Positions 19,809 through 29,187 of a stretch of 64,000 bases of DNA are shown here, one piece after another (the stretch's first letter is position 1; each line of letters starts with the position of its first letter). Below the pieces are notes generated by a model. It was not told the DNA's origin. It did not search any database and was given only the letters and a program-made list of their open reading frames with translations. Made by a program: the position numbers and the translations under genes. The DNA is taken from positions 142,090-206,089 of the IMG/VR virus record IMGVR_UViG_3300043411_001777, one strand, 5' to 3'. This stretch comes from a virus.

Positions 19809-20642
19809 TTAGGTGTTAATTGCACCCAAGGCACTTAGAGCCGCAGAACCAAAGTTACCAGCACCTTGTCCAAGAGAGGCTAGGGCCTGGTTTGCATACC
19901 GGATGGAGCCCTTCTGACCAACGGTCGGGTCGTTACCGGAAGCGATGAACTCACCATAGGCACTTGCGAAATCATGAACATCAGTCATAACAAGCTGACC
20001 AGACTCCATAATCGCTGCGGAATCCTTTGAGAAGGTCACTTCATACGAAGTGAACCAGCAAGCCTCATACAGGGTAACAATGGCACTGTGCCCACGGTTT
20101 GCACCGGGACGGCTCTTACCGTCATTTGTCACTTGAGGGAAGGTTGCGACCTTAATACCACCGTCAAACTGGCCTGGCGTTCCACCTTGGCCGTTGTTGT
20201 AGCCAACGTTTGCACCGTCAAGGTCAAAGTCCGCTAGGGAGCTAAACACGATTTGCTGCTCGATATCGAACGGCCAACGGTGGTGAGCGATAGAACGAAC
20301 AGCACCGTCAACACCCGCGGCATAACCCGTTGCCTGCCAGAGGTTGCACAGATAAAGCATCGCCCGCTCACAACTTCCGGTGTAGTCCGTAACACCGACA
20401 ACCTGCTCAGCGATCTTATCGCCAAACCCGATTCCTCGAATCGTCTCCTGCTGGCGAGACTGCGAAGGGCTGAAGGTGCTCATCGCACCCATTTGATGGA
20501 GAGAGGTGCTATCCCCATAGTGCGGAGTAAGGATCTTCACCTTCTGCGAAATCGCCACGCGAGTTTCCGGAGAAGCGCCTCGATCATAAATTGGGGAAGT
20601 CCCGCCGACTCCGCCCTGTGGGTTCCTATCCTGATTTGGCAT
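19809..20642 (-). CDS. Tail tube protein (putative)
   Basis: 277 residues. It follows the sheath gene in transcription order and precedes the chaperones and tape measure, the canonical place for the tube subunit of a contractile tail. The sequence alternates beta strands and short helices with a Gly/Gln-rich loop near residues 150-165 and no catalytic motif. A GGAGA eight bases before the ATG gives good initiation. It is bracketed by hairpin terminators on both sides, consistent with a separately regulated high-copy structural gene. No clear family motif was recognised, so the name depends on context. Confidence 0.6.
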   Translation of the reverse strand: MPNQDRNPQGGVGGTSPIYDRGASPETRVAISQKVKILTPHYGDSTSLHQMGAMSTFSPSQSRQQETIRGIGFGDKIAEQVVGVTDYTGSCERAMLYLCNLWQATGYAAGVDGAVRSIAHHRWPFDIEQQIVFSSLADFDLDGANVGYNNGQGGTPGQFDGGIKVATFPQVTNDGKSRPGANRGHSAIVTLYEACWFTSYEVTFSKDSAAIMESGQLVMTDVHDFASAYGEFIASGNDPTVGQKGSIRYANQALASLGQGAGNFGSAALSALGAINT

Positions 20643-20671
20643 TTTGAATTCTCCGTTTGTGTTTCAACTAC

Positions 20672-20692
20672 AAAGCCGCTGAAACAGGCTTT
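20672..20692 (-). terminator. Short hairpin just upstream of the tube gene
   Basis: AAAGCC and GGCTTT pair around a nine-base loop about 30 bases before the tube start. On the minus strand the 5' arm is preceded by further A residues and the 3' flank is not T-rich, so it may be a weak terminator or leader structure rather than a strong stop. Confidence 0.4.
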
Positions 20693-20750
20693 TTGAGCTA
20701 ATTCTAGGGGTCCACCCCTCTAATATCTGCCACTCTATAGACTAATTACA

Positions 20751-20788
20751 TTCTCGGTTCCCGGCTGAATTCAACCGGGAACCGAGAA
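20751..20788 (-). terminator. Strong hairpin terminator after the tail sheath gene
   Basis: A perfect 14-base stem (TTCTCGGTTCCCGG with its complement) and a 10-base loop lie directly after the sheath stop. There is no long T run after the stem, but stability and position argue for termination or transcript-end protection. The rest of the 154-base sheath-tube gap holds a small CCCCT hairpin and no gene. Confidence 0.65.
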
Positions 20789-20796
20789 CACCCTTG

Positions 20797-23700
20797 TTAC
20801 AGGCGGCTTCTGATCGCGAGCACGACTCGAACGTATAGGAGGGGGAACACGGGGGCAAAAAATGCAGAAACCACAACCCTTGTTGGATCAACGGGGTCAA
20901 CGGTTGCCTTGATTCCCGTGTATGCCACGATGATTTGAGCCTGCACGAGACCCTTCAATAGGGCCGCGATTTCGCCTTCAATCTGGGGCAGAATTCCGGG
21001 AAGGAACTTGACACCGATGAACCTATCCAAGACCGAACGAATGCGCTTCTGCACATCATCAGCGATGAGCTGAATCTCGGGCAAGGTCTTAAGCTTCTCG
21101 TCCCGATTCTGGTGAGTCGTCCAAGCGTCACGGACCCGAATGAAGGGCGAGCGCTCTTCCAACACAACCATTCCGGACTGTGCGAGATTATTCATCTCGG
21201 GCACTGTTAGCCGACGAGGAAGCCGACTAAACCCACGAAGCCTACGCCCAACCCAAGGTGTTGCTACGTCCACCTGAGGTGCCGTCACCGAACCCACCAG
21301 AGCCGCAGCTACGTAGTAGCCGTCCAAGAAATGCTCACGCTGGGCACCCTGTGCATCCTCCAACACGATTGTCGCAGAATCTGGGTACACCACCCGCATA
21401 CGGGGGTCGTTCAGCGTACGAGCCGAAATCATGGCCCTGTCAGGGGTCATGCCGGCGCTGTAGCCGATAATGGAGGTCCGCTCCGACTCATACCGAGGGG
21501 ACGACATCTTGGCGTTGCTACGCTGTAGCAGCGTGAACAACGTATCGCTGTCTCCACGAAGAGGAGTGATAATGTCAGGGTTGGTATTGCCTGCAAGAGG
21601 CCCTTCCAACTCATCCAATGCCGCACGATACGAGGTAAGCGAAGCTTGCTGCGAGCCCGTCTCACGAGGAACTTGCTTAAGTCCGATGACCACCGCACCG
21701 TTCACGAAGGCCAAGTAAGCCGCCAGCGAAAGCGGGTTGTCCGGAGAAAGAGCACCGAAGGCCCTTTCCACGGCTGCCTGCTTGGAGTAGAACTTCGTCT
21801 TGAAGTCCTCCTTCGTGTAGCTGTAGGACACGTAGTAGAGATCCCCAACCGAAGGCTCGGACCCACCACGCTCATGCGTGGTGACAAGAGCCGTATCTCC
21901 GATAGTGGTATTGGCCGTATTTGCCACCTTCAATTCGACACCACCAAGAGCCCGATGAGGGATATTGGCATTTGTCAAAAATGACGTGGAGACCGTAAAC
22001 CGGAACGTGGCGTTACCGCCCGTTGGGTAAGCCTGCCATGGGCCCGAAGGATTAGCATTGAACCCACGAGGAAGAACCGTAAACGTCAAGCCTGTGACCG
22101 AGTCACGGTAGGTCTGACCAACAATACCATCCTGCCCGGTTCCATTGTTCAGCACCGACTCGTTGATAGAACCCGAACCGTCAGGATTCGAGCTGACCAC
22201 GAAGAACCCGTCAAGAGCAGCCTCGCCAACCGCACCATCCCCATCCTCTGCAAAGAGGCCCGTATTGTAGGAAAGAACGCTGTCCGTGACAACGCTTCCA
22301 ACCGTGGGGTCCTTGATAAGGACGATAGATGCCGCCCCAATTCCGCTAGCCGTCTCACCCAAGCTCTGAATGTGGAGGTACTCATTACCCGCATCGTCTG
22401 CCAAAACATCGGCCAATGCCAAAGTGGCAAAGGTCTCGTTTGGTGAGGCGTTCTCCGCACCGAAGTCGAAAGCCCAAGAGGCAAAAGTCGTGTGCCGATA
22501 CTCGTTCAAGGCCGAAGCCAGCACGCGAGCATCAACCAGAACCCGCTGGCCCGCCGCACCTTCAGTGAAGCCCAACTTGGTGTTTGCCACACCGTTACCG
22601 ATGACCACAGTCCCAGCAACCGTGGACTCGCCACTAACTAGGCGGATTCCAGCACCTTCCTGGACGACATAACCGGCTGCAAAAACTGCCGCCGCGTTTG
22701 CGCCGAAAGGAGAGCCCGCAATCCCTGCCATAGCATCGATGATCTGATCAATCACCGACCCATTGGAGGTTCCAGCGGCCGGGCCCAGAGGAGTTGCCGT
22801 GCCCGTGTCCGTAGACGTAAAGTTTACGGTGACTGCCGTCCCATCCAAGGTGAACTTGAAGGTGTCGTTGGCAGCTTGGGTCCCCGAACCATCATAGAAA
22901 GTGACCAGCGGCTGAGCATTGGAATTCATCCCACCAGCGAAGCCCACCTCTCCTAGGAGAGACGCCTTCTGGACAACAGCGCCAGCACCACCCATACCAA
23001 AGTCATTGACTGTCAAACCAGCCTTGGTGTTGCCCGAACCCGCGCGAACAACCAAAGCCATCTGGTCGAGTGCGTTCTGAGGGTGGATAGAACCACTTCC
23101 AAAAGCGTTCGGGACAATACGGTTACGGAGCATGAGCCGATCATAGGGCTTATTGCTCGTCCCAGACATAGTCTTTTCGTAAGACTTTGCGATGGGACCC
23201 TGGATCAAAATGGTCTGCCCAGCACCGAAGGTTGCTGCTGTGTCCAAACCTGCGAGGACACAGAAATCGACCGCTTCCGAAGCTCCCGTAAGGAACTGGA
23301 GAGCACCCGCGCTATCTACACCCGGAAGACGAACACTGAACTCCAAGCGCCCGTCGGCGTCGGCCACACAGTAAATCTTAAGTCCTGCGAGGGTTACGTC
23401 CCCACCAATTGCTGTTGCAACACTGGTGTCAATTGCGGACTGAACCTGAGCTGCCAACAGCGCCGCAGTTGCGAACGGACCGTTTCCGAGGTCAACAGTG
23501 TCACTGTAGGAGTGACCACTATCTCCCGTAAACTGTAGCTTCAGCTTGTCGTGCTTATTGACGGCCAGCGTAGTAGACCCGTTGAACTTCGTAGCACCCT
23601 TCAACACCGCAAGGGTGTCTGGATTGTAGATGCGATACTCGTCCGCAGAAGTAACAGCACCGCCGTCCCAAGCGGCTACGGTTGCCACTCCAGTGGAGGC

Positions 23701-26421
23701 GACATAATCCGTAACGGTACGAACCTGGCCCGCCGATGCCCGTAGCGCGAGAGCGATACGAATTGCGTTGCTGGAGGTCACCGTTGTTGGGTGTCCAGAC
23801 AAGGTCACAACAGCAAGGGTACCACCGCCATTTGTTGCAGTAACCGTTCCGCCATTAAGGGCTGTGTTGAACAACGCCTGAGCAGCAGCATGGTTAATTG
23901 CCGCCACCAGCGAGGTAGCATCCTGAATATCAGTGCCCGACTGGTCGAAAATTTGGCTCGCAAGGGTAGGAGCCCCAGCCGCTGTAAACACGACACCAGC
24001 AATAGTGATCGTATCTGCAACGCTGACGTTAGCAAGAGTTGCCGTTCCAATATCCGCACCCTCGCCAATTACCACCACCCAATCGTTGTAGTAATCGTCA
24101 ATCCCAGTTCGAACAGCCGCCTCAAGGGTAATGGTCGTCGTGGTTCCACCAGCCGCCGTTCCCTGGTGCCCGTTAGCAGCCTCATTCAAAGCGTCAACGA
24201 ACACACCGATGTCAACACCGTTCTGGGCTTCAACCCGAGCAGTAATCTCGACCCCGTCTACATTGAGGTTGACTTCCTCAGTTGCCGTCAAGGAGTACGA
24301 CTGACCTACCGTCGAACCGGTTCCACCTGTATAGGCAATCTCATCGGAGACGAGAACCGCAGGGAAACCTCCACCGTGAGTCGTGGGGTTGGAGAGATCC
24401 AAACCACCGACACCAGCAAGAAGCTCTTCCGAGTCCACCACAACCCGGAACTTATCCGACTGCCCCTCAATGATTTCGTAGGGGCCAGAACCAGGGAAGG
24501 TGTAACGGGCGGGCGAAGCATCACGCGCCGCAAACTGCACTGTCACAACTTCTGCAACCGGGCCCGTAAAGTCCGCACCCGAGACACCCTCAAAATGCAC
24601 GTCCGGGGTTAGTTCCGAACCACTGGGAAACTCCAACGTCACATTGGTGAGGGAGGAACCCTTCGTTGCCGTCGAGAAAGCAGCTCCGTAAAGCAGCTCC
24701 CCATCACTGTCCGCAATGGTGTACCGACCAGTTCCAGAAGCCCCCACCGCCGTAACAGCTAGGGTGAACTCCCCGTCGCCAAGCTCATTGTAGTAGAAGC
24801 TGGCATAGACGGTTGCGCCGACAGCCACTTCTTCGGCCAGGGTGATTGTGGAACCCTCAACCGAGATAACGTCCACCGGACCGCGCACAAGCGCATCCTG
24901 CACACCAAATCCCCAGTATGCCTTGACAACATCGGGACGGTTTGCAGGCACGTCGATACGATCATTTGCGACCGTCTGGAACAGACTGGAGCCCAATTCC
25001 GTTGCCCGACCATTTCCAAGAGTCGGCGTGAACGGGAGCAAGAATGCTGTCTTGCTCGCCACACTGCGCCCACTGCTAGAGGTGGTGGTTGCCGTGCAAG
25101 GCGTCAAATAGGTGCGGCTATCGATGAGGGTAGCCGTGATTTGCTGGCTGCCAAACTCAACCGAGCTTGTAGAAGCAGACTCATCCGCGTCTACAACAAC
25201 ACCCGTACCCCAAACGATCTTGTCGTCGCGCAGGATGAAATCCGCGCCCTGGATATAGTCACTCGACCCGGGGACTGTACCCACCCGCTCAACAGAGGTA
25301 ATTCCGTAGTTGGCGAGGTAATCAAACGTATCCTGCCACGTGTTGTGGTAATACGTGATCTTGACACTAGCCCCAACAGCCGGGGCGACTGCAAGGGTAA
25401 CCGCACGAGTTGCACCGTCCACGGACTCAACCGTGACCGTGACATTGTCAACCTTAGCCAAAACCTTCGTGGGGTCCGTAGTGGTCAGACCGCCATTAGA
25501 ACCATCAACGATAGGACCGTTGAACGTGTAGAATGTCCGACGACGAGTATCCCCCTGCCCGAAGGCGAACCCAAGGAGTGCATTAGCACTTCCGGAACCC
25601 ACCGACAAGCTCTGGTCTGCCTGCAAAAGCAAAGCTGACTTACCGAAGTTGTTGACAAAAGTGGAAGCCTCTAGTGTTCCAGCAGAGGCACTCGACAACA
25701 CCAGGGCAACCTCCGCCATCGTGTAATCAGCACGCTCGGGGATTTCAATGTCAAACTCAACCCCGTCAACAGTGATCGTAAAGACGTTGTTGTTTTCCAC
25801 AACAACGTTGTCATCCACGTCAAGCTGGTCGGCGTAAAAGTCTAAAGTCTCCGTGCCAGAAACGTCTTCGTCGGAAATGCCGCTCTGAGCCCGAACCTTT
25901 GCATTCTCAGGCGAGACCTGAGCAGAGACATCATCCGTCTGGAGAGTGTCTTTGCGGTTGAAGAAGTAGGTGCACCGCACCAAATCCGTCGATAGGATCG
26001 CCTGGGCCAACTCAACAACACCCGTCGCACCAGCAACGGAGCGAACGATAACCGGGTCGCCATTGACGGTGACCTTAACATTCTCCGCCGCATTCGTGGT
26101 AACCCCACGACCATTCCCCGTCACGATTGGGAAATTCGTTACCCGGAATTTGGTAGCTGTGCCATTCCAATTCCCAAGCGTCAACTGACCGGTCCCAGCA
26201 GCAACCGCAAGAACCGCGTGCCCAGTCTGGTCCTCACCCACAACCTGTTGGTCGACAGAGGAAGAAGACCCGCGAACGACTTCAAGGTCACGCTGGCTCA
26301 GCGTCTCCGAGCCCTCACCGATAAAAACAGGCAACTTGAGCGCATCGAGGGCACCGCTAATCGGGTTCTCGAAATTGGTCTCAGTCTTTACACCTGGGGA
26401 TTCGTACACTTCATTCGCCAT
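20797..26421 (-). CDS. Tail sheath protein with very large insertion
   Basis: 1874 residues. The first 65 residues (ending shortly after the VYESPGVKTE motif and PVFIGEGSETLS) and the last 330 or so (from AFGALSPDNPLSLAAY through MISARTLNDPRMRVVYPDS, VGRRLRGFSRLPRRLT and the end) look like the conserved core of contractile tail sheaths. Between them lie roughly 1450 residues of beta-rich segments, at least five of them variants of one module with a T-or-N-x-DGV strand followed by a helical VAAINHAA-type block. Sheaths usually have about 400-700 residues. The start has GGTGGG upstream. It is followed by a strong hairpin and then the tube gene. Extra domains probably decorate the tail surface. 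Confidence 0.85.
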   Translation of the reverse strand: MANEVYESPGVKTETNFENPISGALDALKLPVFIGEGSETLSQRDLEVVRGSSSSVDQQVVGEDQTGHAVLAVAAGTGQLTLGNWNGTATKFRVTNFPIVTGNGRGVTTNAAENVKVTVNGDPVIVRSVAGATGVVELAQAILSTDLVRCTYFFNRKDTLQTDDVSAQVSPENAKVRAQSGISDEDVSGTETLDFYADQLDVDDNVVVENNNVFTITVDGVEFDIEIPERADYTMAEVALVLSSASAGTLEASTFVNNFGKSALLLQADQSLSVGSGSANALLGFAFGQGDTRRRTFYTFNGPIVDGSNGGLTTTDPTKVLAKVDNVTVTVESVDGATRAVTLAVAPAVGASVKITYYHNTWQDTFDYLANYGITSVERVGTVPGSSDYIQGADFILRDDKIVWGTGVVVDADESASTSSVEFGSQQITATLIDSRTYLTPCTATTTSSSGRSVASKTAFLLPFTPTLGNGRATELGSSLFQTVANDRIDVPANRPDVVKAYWGFGVQDALVRGPVDVISVEGSTITLAEEVAVGATVYASFYYNELGDGEFTLAVTAVGASGTGRYTIADSDGELLYGAAFSTATKGSSLTNVTLEFPSGSELTPDVHFEGVSGADFTGPVAEVVTVQFAARDASPARYTFPGSGPYEIIEGQSDKFRVVVDSEELLAGVGGLDLSNPTTHGGGFPAVLVSDEIAYTGGTGSTVGQSYSLTATEEVNLNVDGVEITARVEAQNGVDIGVFVDALNEAANGHQGTAAGGTTTTITLEAAVRTGIDDYYNDWVVVIGEGADIGTATLANVSVADTITIAGVVFTAAGAPTLASQIFDQSGTDIQDATSLVAAINHAAAQALFNTALNGGTVTATNGGGTLAVVTLSGHPTTVTSSNAIRIALALRASAGQVRTVTDYVASTGVATVAAWDGGAVTSADEYRIYNPDTLAVLKGATKFNGSTTLAVNKHDKLKLQFTGDSGHSYSDTVDLGNGPFATAALLAAQVQSAIDTSVATAIGGDVTLAGLKIYCVADADGRLEFSVRLPGVDSAGALQFLTGASEAVDFCVLAGLDTAATFGAGQTILIQGPIAKSYEKTMSGTSNKPYDRLMLRNRIVPNAFGSGSIHPQNALDQMALVVRAGSGNTKAGLTVNDFGMGGAGAVVQKASLLGEVGFAGGMNSNAQPLVTFYDGSGTQAANDTFKFTLDGTAVTVNFTSTDTGTATPLGPAAGTSNGSVIDQIIDAMAGIAGSPFGANAAAVFAAGYVVQEGAGIRLVSGESTVAGTVVIGNGVANTKLGFTEGAAGQRVLVDARVLASALNEYRHTTFASWAFDFGAENASPNETFATLALADVLADDAGNEYLHIQSLGETASGIGAASIVLIKDPTVGSVVTDSVLSYNTGLFAEDGDGAVGEAALDGFFVVSSNPDGSGSINESVLNNGTGQDGIVGQTYRDSVTGLTFTVLPRGFNANPSGPWQAYPTGGNATFRFTVSTSFLTNANIPHRALGGVELKVANTANTTIGDTALVTTHERGGSEPSVGDLYYVSYSYTKEDFKTKFYSKQAAVERAFGALSPDNPLSLAAYLAFVNGAVVIGLKQVPRETGSQQASLTSYRAALDELEGPLAGNTNPDIITPLRGDSDTLFTLLQRSNAKMSSPRYESERTSIIGYSAGMTPDRAMISARTLNDPRMRVVYPDSATIVLEDAQGAQREHFLDGYYVAAALVGSVTAPQVDVATPWVGRRLRGFSRLPRRLTVPEMNNLAQSGMVVLEERSPFIRVRDAWTTHQNRDEKLKTLPEIQLIADDVQKRIRSVLDRFIGVKFLPGILPQIEGEIAALLKGLVQAQIIVAYTGIKATVDPVDPTRVVVSAFFAPVFPLLYVRVVLAIRSRL
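23791..24045 (-). repeat. Portable beta-module, sheath copy
   Basis: Codes for a segment beginning ANVSVADTITIAGVVFTAAG and running through GTDIQDATSLVAAINHAAAQ to TNGGGTLAVVTLSG. It is closely similar, also visibly at DNA level, to segments at 44430-44700 and 45565-45815. The boundaries are approximate. It is one of several related modules inserted into the sheath. Confidence 0.8.
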
Positions 26422-26442
26422 GATCCCACCTCTGAAGGAAAC

Positions 26443-26865
26443 TTAGGGCTCTCTACGTTTTATCTGACTCATAGCCAGAGAATTGACACGATCCTTAATA
26501 GGCATTTCATGCGACTGCATAATCCGATAGGAACCGTCCGCTGATTTAGCTAAATCCTCTTTTGTCTTTCCTGGGTTTCCACGCAGAATACGTTGCTTCT
26601 CCACGTTCCTCTTTTCGATGGTTTCCCATCCCTGTTCACTAGAACGACCAATAACACGATCAATGTGTGTGTCTAAATCGTGTATCCCGGTGTTCTGAGG
26701 GCCTGCCCCTTTAACCGCTTGGTTAAACACCCCTGAAATCGTATCCGGCATAAGAGGTTCCAGGACGGTTTTACAGCTTGGGCAGGGCTTACTGCGTGCT
26801 GAGATAGGAGCAGCCTTTTCCCACTTAACTCCACATGCTTCACATTTGTAATTGTAGACTGGCAT
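26443..26865 (-). CDS. FmdB-like zinc-ribbon protein
   Basis: 140 residues. The N-terminus MPVYNYKCEACGVKWEKA with CPSC about 20 residues later forms a four-cysteine zinc ribbon like the FmdB family. The rest is charged and helical without a known domain. A paralog with the same N-terminal design is encoded at 46144-46515. It lies between sheath and a neck-like gene in a morphogenesis operon; family members are widespread in phage genomes but their role is not settled. AAGGTGCGAA precedes the ATG and gives a plausible ribosome-binding site. Confidence 0.7.
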   Translation of the reverse strand: MPVYNYKCEACGVKWEKAAPISARSKPCPSCKTVLEPLMPDTISGVFNQAVKGAGPQNTGIHDLDTHIDRVIGRSSEQGWETIEKRNVEKQRILRGNPGKTKEDLAKSADGSYRIMQSHEMPIKDRVNSLAMSQIKRREP

Positions 26866-26873
26866 TTCGCACC

Positions 26874-28076
26874 TTACCGGAGCATTTCAAAGGTTCCGGT
26901 CCGCCCAGACCAGAATGGATCTTCCCACGTCTCTAGCCCCAATGCTTCTAAAGCCTGAAGACGGCCTTCTGAATAAGCATATGCAGCAAGCTGGTCGTCA
27001 TTCAGACCTGCAATCTGAGCCATTTCTAGCGCAGTATGCCACCCAGCAGAACGGATGTATTTGTCTAGAGGGACGTGGAGGGACCAATGTGCCTCTACAC
27101 TAACTGACACCGCCGACACGTAAAGATAGTCGTCTCCAGCCTCATCGTACACTTCTTCAGACTCACCAGAGAACTGCACGTCTATAATGTTGAGACCTTG
27201 TGCTGCCAATTCAGACCGGCGCACTGCCCACAAGTACATCGTGGTTTCATCGGCTAGTACGGACCTATCATGTAAGTCCGTGGACGTGATATCCAGATCC
27301 AAATTGATCTGCCACAACCCACCAAACTCCAAAGCCGTTGGTTGTCGGACAGAAGACACCACAACAGCGGCTTGATCTCCTACCTCAATCTTTCTGCCAA
27401 AAGCCAGCACCACACCCGGCAATGCTTGATTATTGGCATTCATGGGGTAAAGCTTGATCGGGTCCGTCGTCCCAGCGAAATACCGGTAATCGGCTTCCAA
27501 ATATCGATTCGCAGGTAATGCCTCGGCAAGGGTAACCCTCCCAGTTGGCTTACCTTGCCCATCCTTCTCGATAGTGTAGTTCACTCCTTCGTAGAGGAGA
27601 AACCGCGCCGGCATCTCATACAGCCGCAATGAGCCCGCATGAGGAGCCTGGGCAAGCTGAACTTCCAGTACATCAGGAATCAAAGGTTCCGCGTATACGT
27701 CATAGAATTTGTCTATCACGTACTCATCATCACTGATTACCTCAATGTAATAGGCGCCTGGAGGTGTGGGGAAAGCACCGTCATTGTTTTGGATGGCTCT
27801 AGCGTCTTCGCGAACCCATTCCAAAAAAACACCCGGCTTGTTCCGTATCTTAGTGGCCTGGCAATAGGAGTAGATGACCCCAAGGTAATTGTCCGCACTC
27901 AGATCAACCCGTGATCCACCAGACACACGGACGATAATTGAAGACTGTGGCCGCGTATCAAACCGATAGGAGCCAGAAATGACCAAACGATCCCTGAAAT
28001 TGGGATCATGAGACCAATAGCGCCTCAACTCTTCGATTATGCGCCTTTTTACGGCCTCTGTTAGCTGGAAGTACAA
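26874..28076 (-). CDS. Virion-associated protein upstream of the tail sheath, TTG start
   Basis: 400 residues with mixed helix and beta content and no enzyme signature. The N-terminal helix (EAVKRRIIEELRRYW) and following strands, plus the location immediately before the zinc-ribbon and sheath genes, suggest a tail-terminator or neck protein. The only in-frame initiator near the 5' end is TTG at 28076, which lies at the very edge of a 14-base perfect hairpin whose loop carries GGGAGAGG. Initiation from TTG behind that structure may keep expression low or regulated. Confidence 0.5.
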   Translation of the reverse strand: MYFQLTEAVKRRIIEELRRYWSHDPNFRDRLVISGSYRFDTRPQSSIIVRVSGGSRVDLSADNYLGVIYSYCQATKIRNKPGVFLEWVREDARAIQNNDGAFPTPPGAYYIEVISDDEYVIDKFYDVYAEPLIPDVLEVQLAQAPHAGSLRLYEMPARFLLYEGVNYTIEKDGQGKPTGRVTLAEALPANRYLEADYRYFAGTTDPIKLYPMNANNQALPGVVLAFGRKIEVGDQAAVVVSSVRQPTALEFGGLWQINLDLDITSTDLHDRSVLADETTMYLWAVRRSELAAQGLNIIDVQFSGESEEVYDEAGDDYLYVSAVSVSVEAHWSLHVPLDKYIRSAGWHTALEMAQIAGLNDDQLAAYAYSEGRLQALEALGLETWEDPFWSGRTGTFEMLR

Positions 28077-28116
28077 ATCGAGTTATCCCTCTCCCTTCCA
28101 AGGGGATAACTCGATT
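28076..28116 (-). promoter_or_regulatory. Intercistronic hairpin with purine-rich loop
   Basis: AATCGAGTTATCCC pairs perfectly over 14 bases with its complement around a 13-base loop. On the minus strand the loop carries a Shine-Dalgarno-like purine run and the 3' arm ends at the TTG start of the next gene. It may terminate transcription after the 53-residue gene, regulate translation of the neck-like gene, or both. No T run follows. Confidence 0.6.
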
Positions 28117-28118
28117 AT

Positions 28119-28280
28119 TCAAGAGGCCTTGCTCTTCCGCTTCTTAGGCTCTTGAGCGGGCTCCCCCACCACTTCGGGTGCTGGCTGTGTCTTAGGGCGT
28201 AGAGGTGCCCCCTTAACGTCTTCGGCTGCCACAACAGGCCGGGTCAACTGATCTGCCTTACGATGCTTACGAACTTTCAT
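28119..28280 (-). CDS. Small basic protein of 53 residues
   Basis: An ATG at 28280 overlaps the stop of the upstream gene as ATGA and opens a 53-codon frame ending at 28119. The peptide starts MKVRKHRKADQLTR, has a Pro-rich middle and ends in a Lys-rich PKKRKSKAS tail. It is positively charged and probably unstructured, so nucleic-acid or virion binding is possible. It lies last in the helicase-containing operon, just ahead of a strong hairpin. No family was recognised. Confidence 0.6.
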   Translation of the reverse strand: MKVRKHRKADQLTRPVVAAEDVKGAPLRPKTQPAPEVVGEPAQEPKKRKSKAS

Positions 28281-28909
28281 TTCCTGAGCCCCTTTTTAAC
28301 GGACGCGTGTATCTGAGCTATCAGCTCATTCCTTACTAACTGAAATATACGCTGTTTAGCTTTGGCAATCGCTCGTGGCAGAAAGGTGAACTTAGCGATC
28401 CCCGGGTGAATCCAGGCATCCGACATCTTCATCGGCGCTGAGCGAAAAATGATTTGACCATTCCGACCCTTAAGTGGGACGATCAAAGGCAGGCGATTAC
28501 CCCGCCCAATACGCCCCCGTCTTCGTTCGGAGGGTGTTATCCGATAACGTTCAGGGTGCTGCTTCTTAGCCTCTTGTGTGAGCCAAGGCATTTTCCTGGA
28601 AGGAATGTTGCTTTTCGTCAACTGTACAATCCCCCAGAAATTGGATTTGATGGTGACCGTCCGCTCTCCAGTAATCTCATACCAGAATGCCTTATTCAAA
28701 GCGAGAGGGCGCTTTATCGGCTTTGTGGGGTCAGCGCCTTCCCGAGGCGCACGCTTTAGTGACCACCCGCGTTTAGCGAAGTCAGCTTTGATCTCCGCAA
28801 TCAGAGTGCTAATCAACACCTTGCCTATACGGTGTAACAGCTCATCCCCAAGGTCAATGTCTAACTTACCTGACCACTGGCCCGCATAAACCGAGCGGAG
28901 GGTGCTCAC
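28277..28909 (-). CDS. Putative tail-completion (HK97 gp10-like) protein
   Basis: 210 residues from GTG at 28909, chosen because it overlaps the upstream stop as GTGA and has AGAAGGA seven bases before it; longer in-frame starts would overlap the neighbour by 55 bases. The protein is basic with a C-terminal pattern of AWIHPGIAKFTFLPRAIAKA followed by an amphipathic helix, reminiscent of HK97 gp10-type tail-completion proteins, which share an HPG-x-x-x-x-x-FL pattern. The resemblance is short, so the call is tentative. Its operon position near other neck proteins supports a head-tail joining role. Confidence 0.4.
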   Translation of the reverse strand: MSTLRSVYAGQWSGKLDIDLGDELLHRIGKVLISTLIAEIKADFAKRGWSLKRAPREGADPTKPIKRPLALNKAFWYEITGERTVTIKSNFWGIVQLTKSNIPSRKMPWLTQEAKKQHPERYRITPSERRRGRIGRGNRLPLIVPLKGRNGQIIFRSAPMKMSDAWIHPGIAKFTFLPRAIAKAKQRIFQLVRNELIAQIHASVKKGLRK

Positions 28910-29187
28910 CCATGGTCCTTCTGCCACGTTGGCATAGCTTTTTTGGTGATCTGCATGCAATATGCAGAGTTGTACTTGCCATGGATCTTTTGCACCATCT
29001 CAAACAAAGCCTCACCCGGAGAATCACCCTCTCCTGAAAAGGAGCTATGGGTTCCATGCGTGCCGAAAGCGGCAAACCACCGCCCATTCTTAAACTCAAA
29101 CGTGGTCCCGCCCAAAATGCTAGTATCGTAAGGAACCCCAGCTCGTCGGGCCATAAAGGCATTTGCCACTTTTACTGCCATTTTCAT
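28906..29187 (-). CDS. Hypothetical 93-residue protein
   Basis: A compact mixed protein with the pattern FKNGRWFAAFGTHGTHSSFS followed by an amphipathic helix (GEALFEMVQKIHGK). It overlaps genes on both sides by four bases, so it is translated within the helicase operon. No family was recognised and no function is proposed. Confidence 0.65.
   Translation of the reverse strand: MKMAVKVANAFMARRAGVPYDTSILGGTTFEFKNGRWFAAFGTHGTHSSFSGEGDSPGEALFEMVQKIHGKYNSAYCMQITKKAMPTWQKDHG

Noticed and set aside
23791-24612. Plus-strand ORF of 273 residues opposite the sheath gene
   Set aside because: It lies entirely opposite a convincing minus-strand sheath frame, is Arg/Ser/Asn-rich with scattered cysteines, and shows no motif or ribosome-binding site. 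It is best explained as a shadow of the coding strand.
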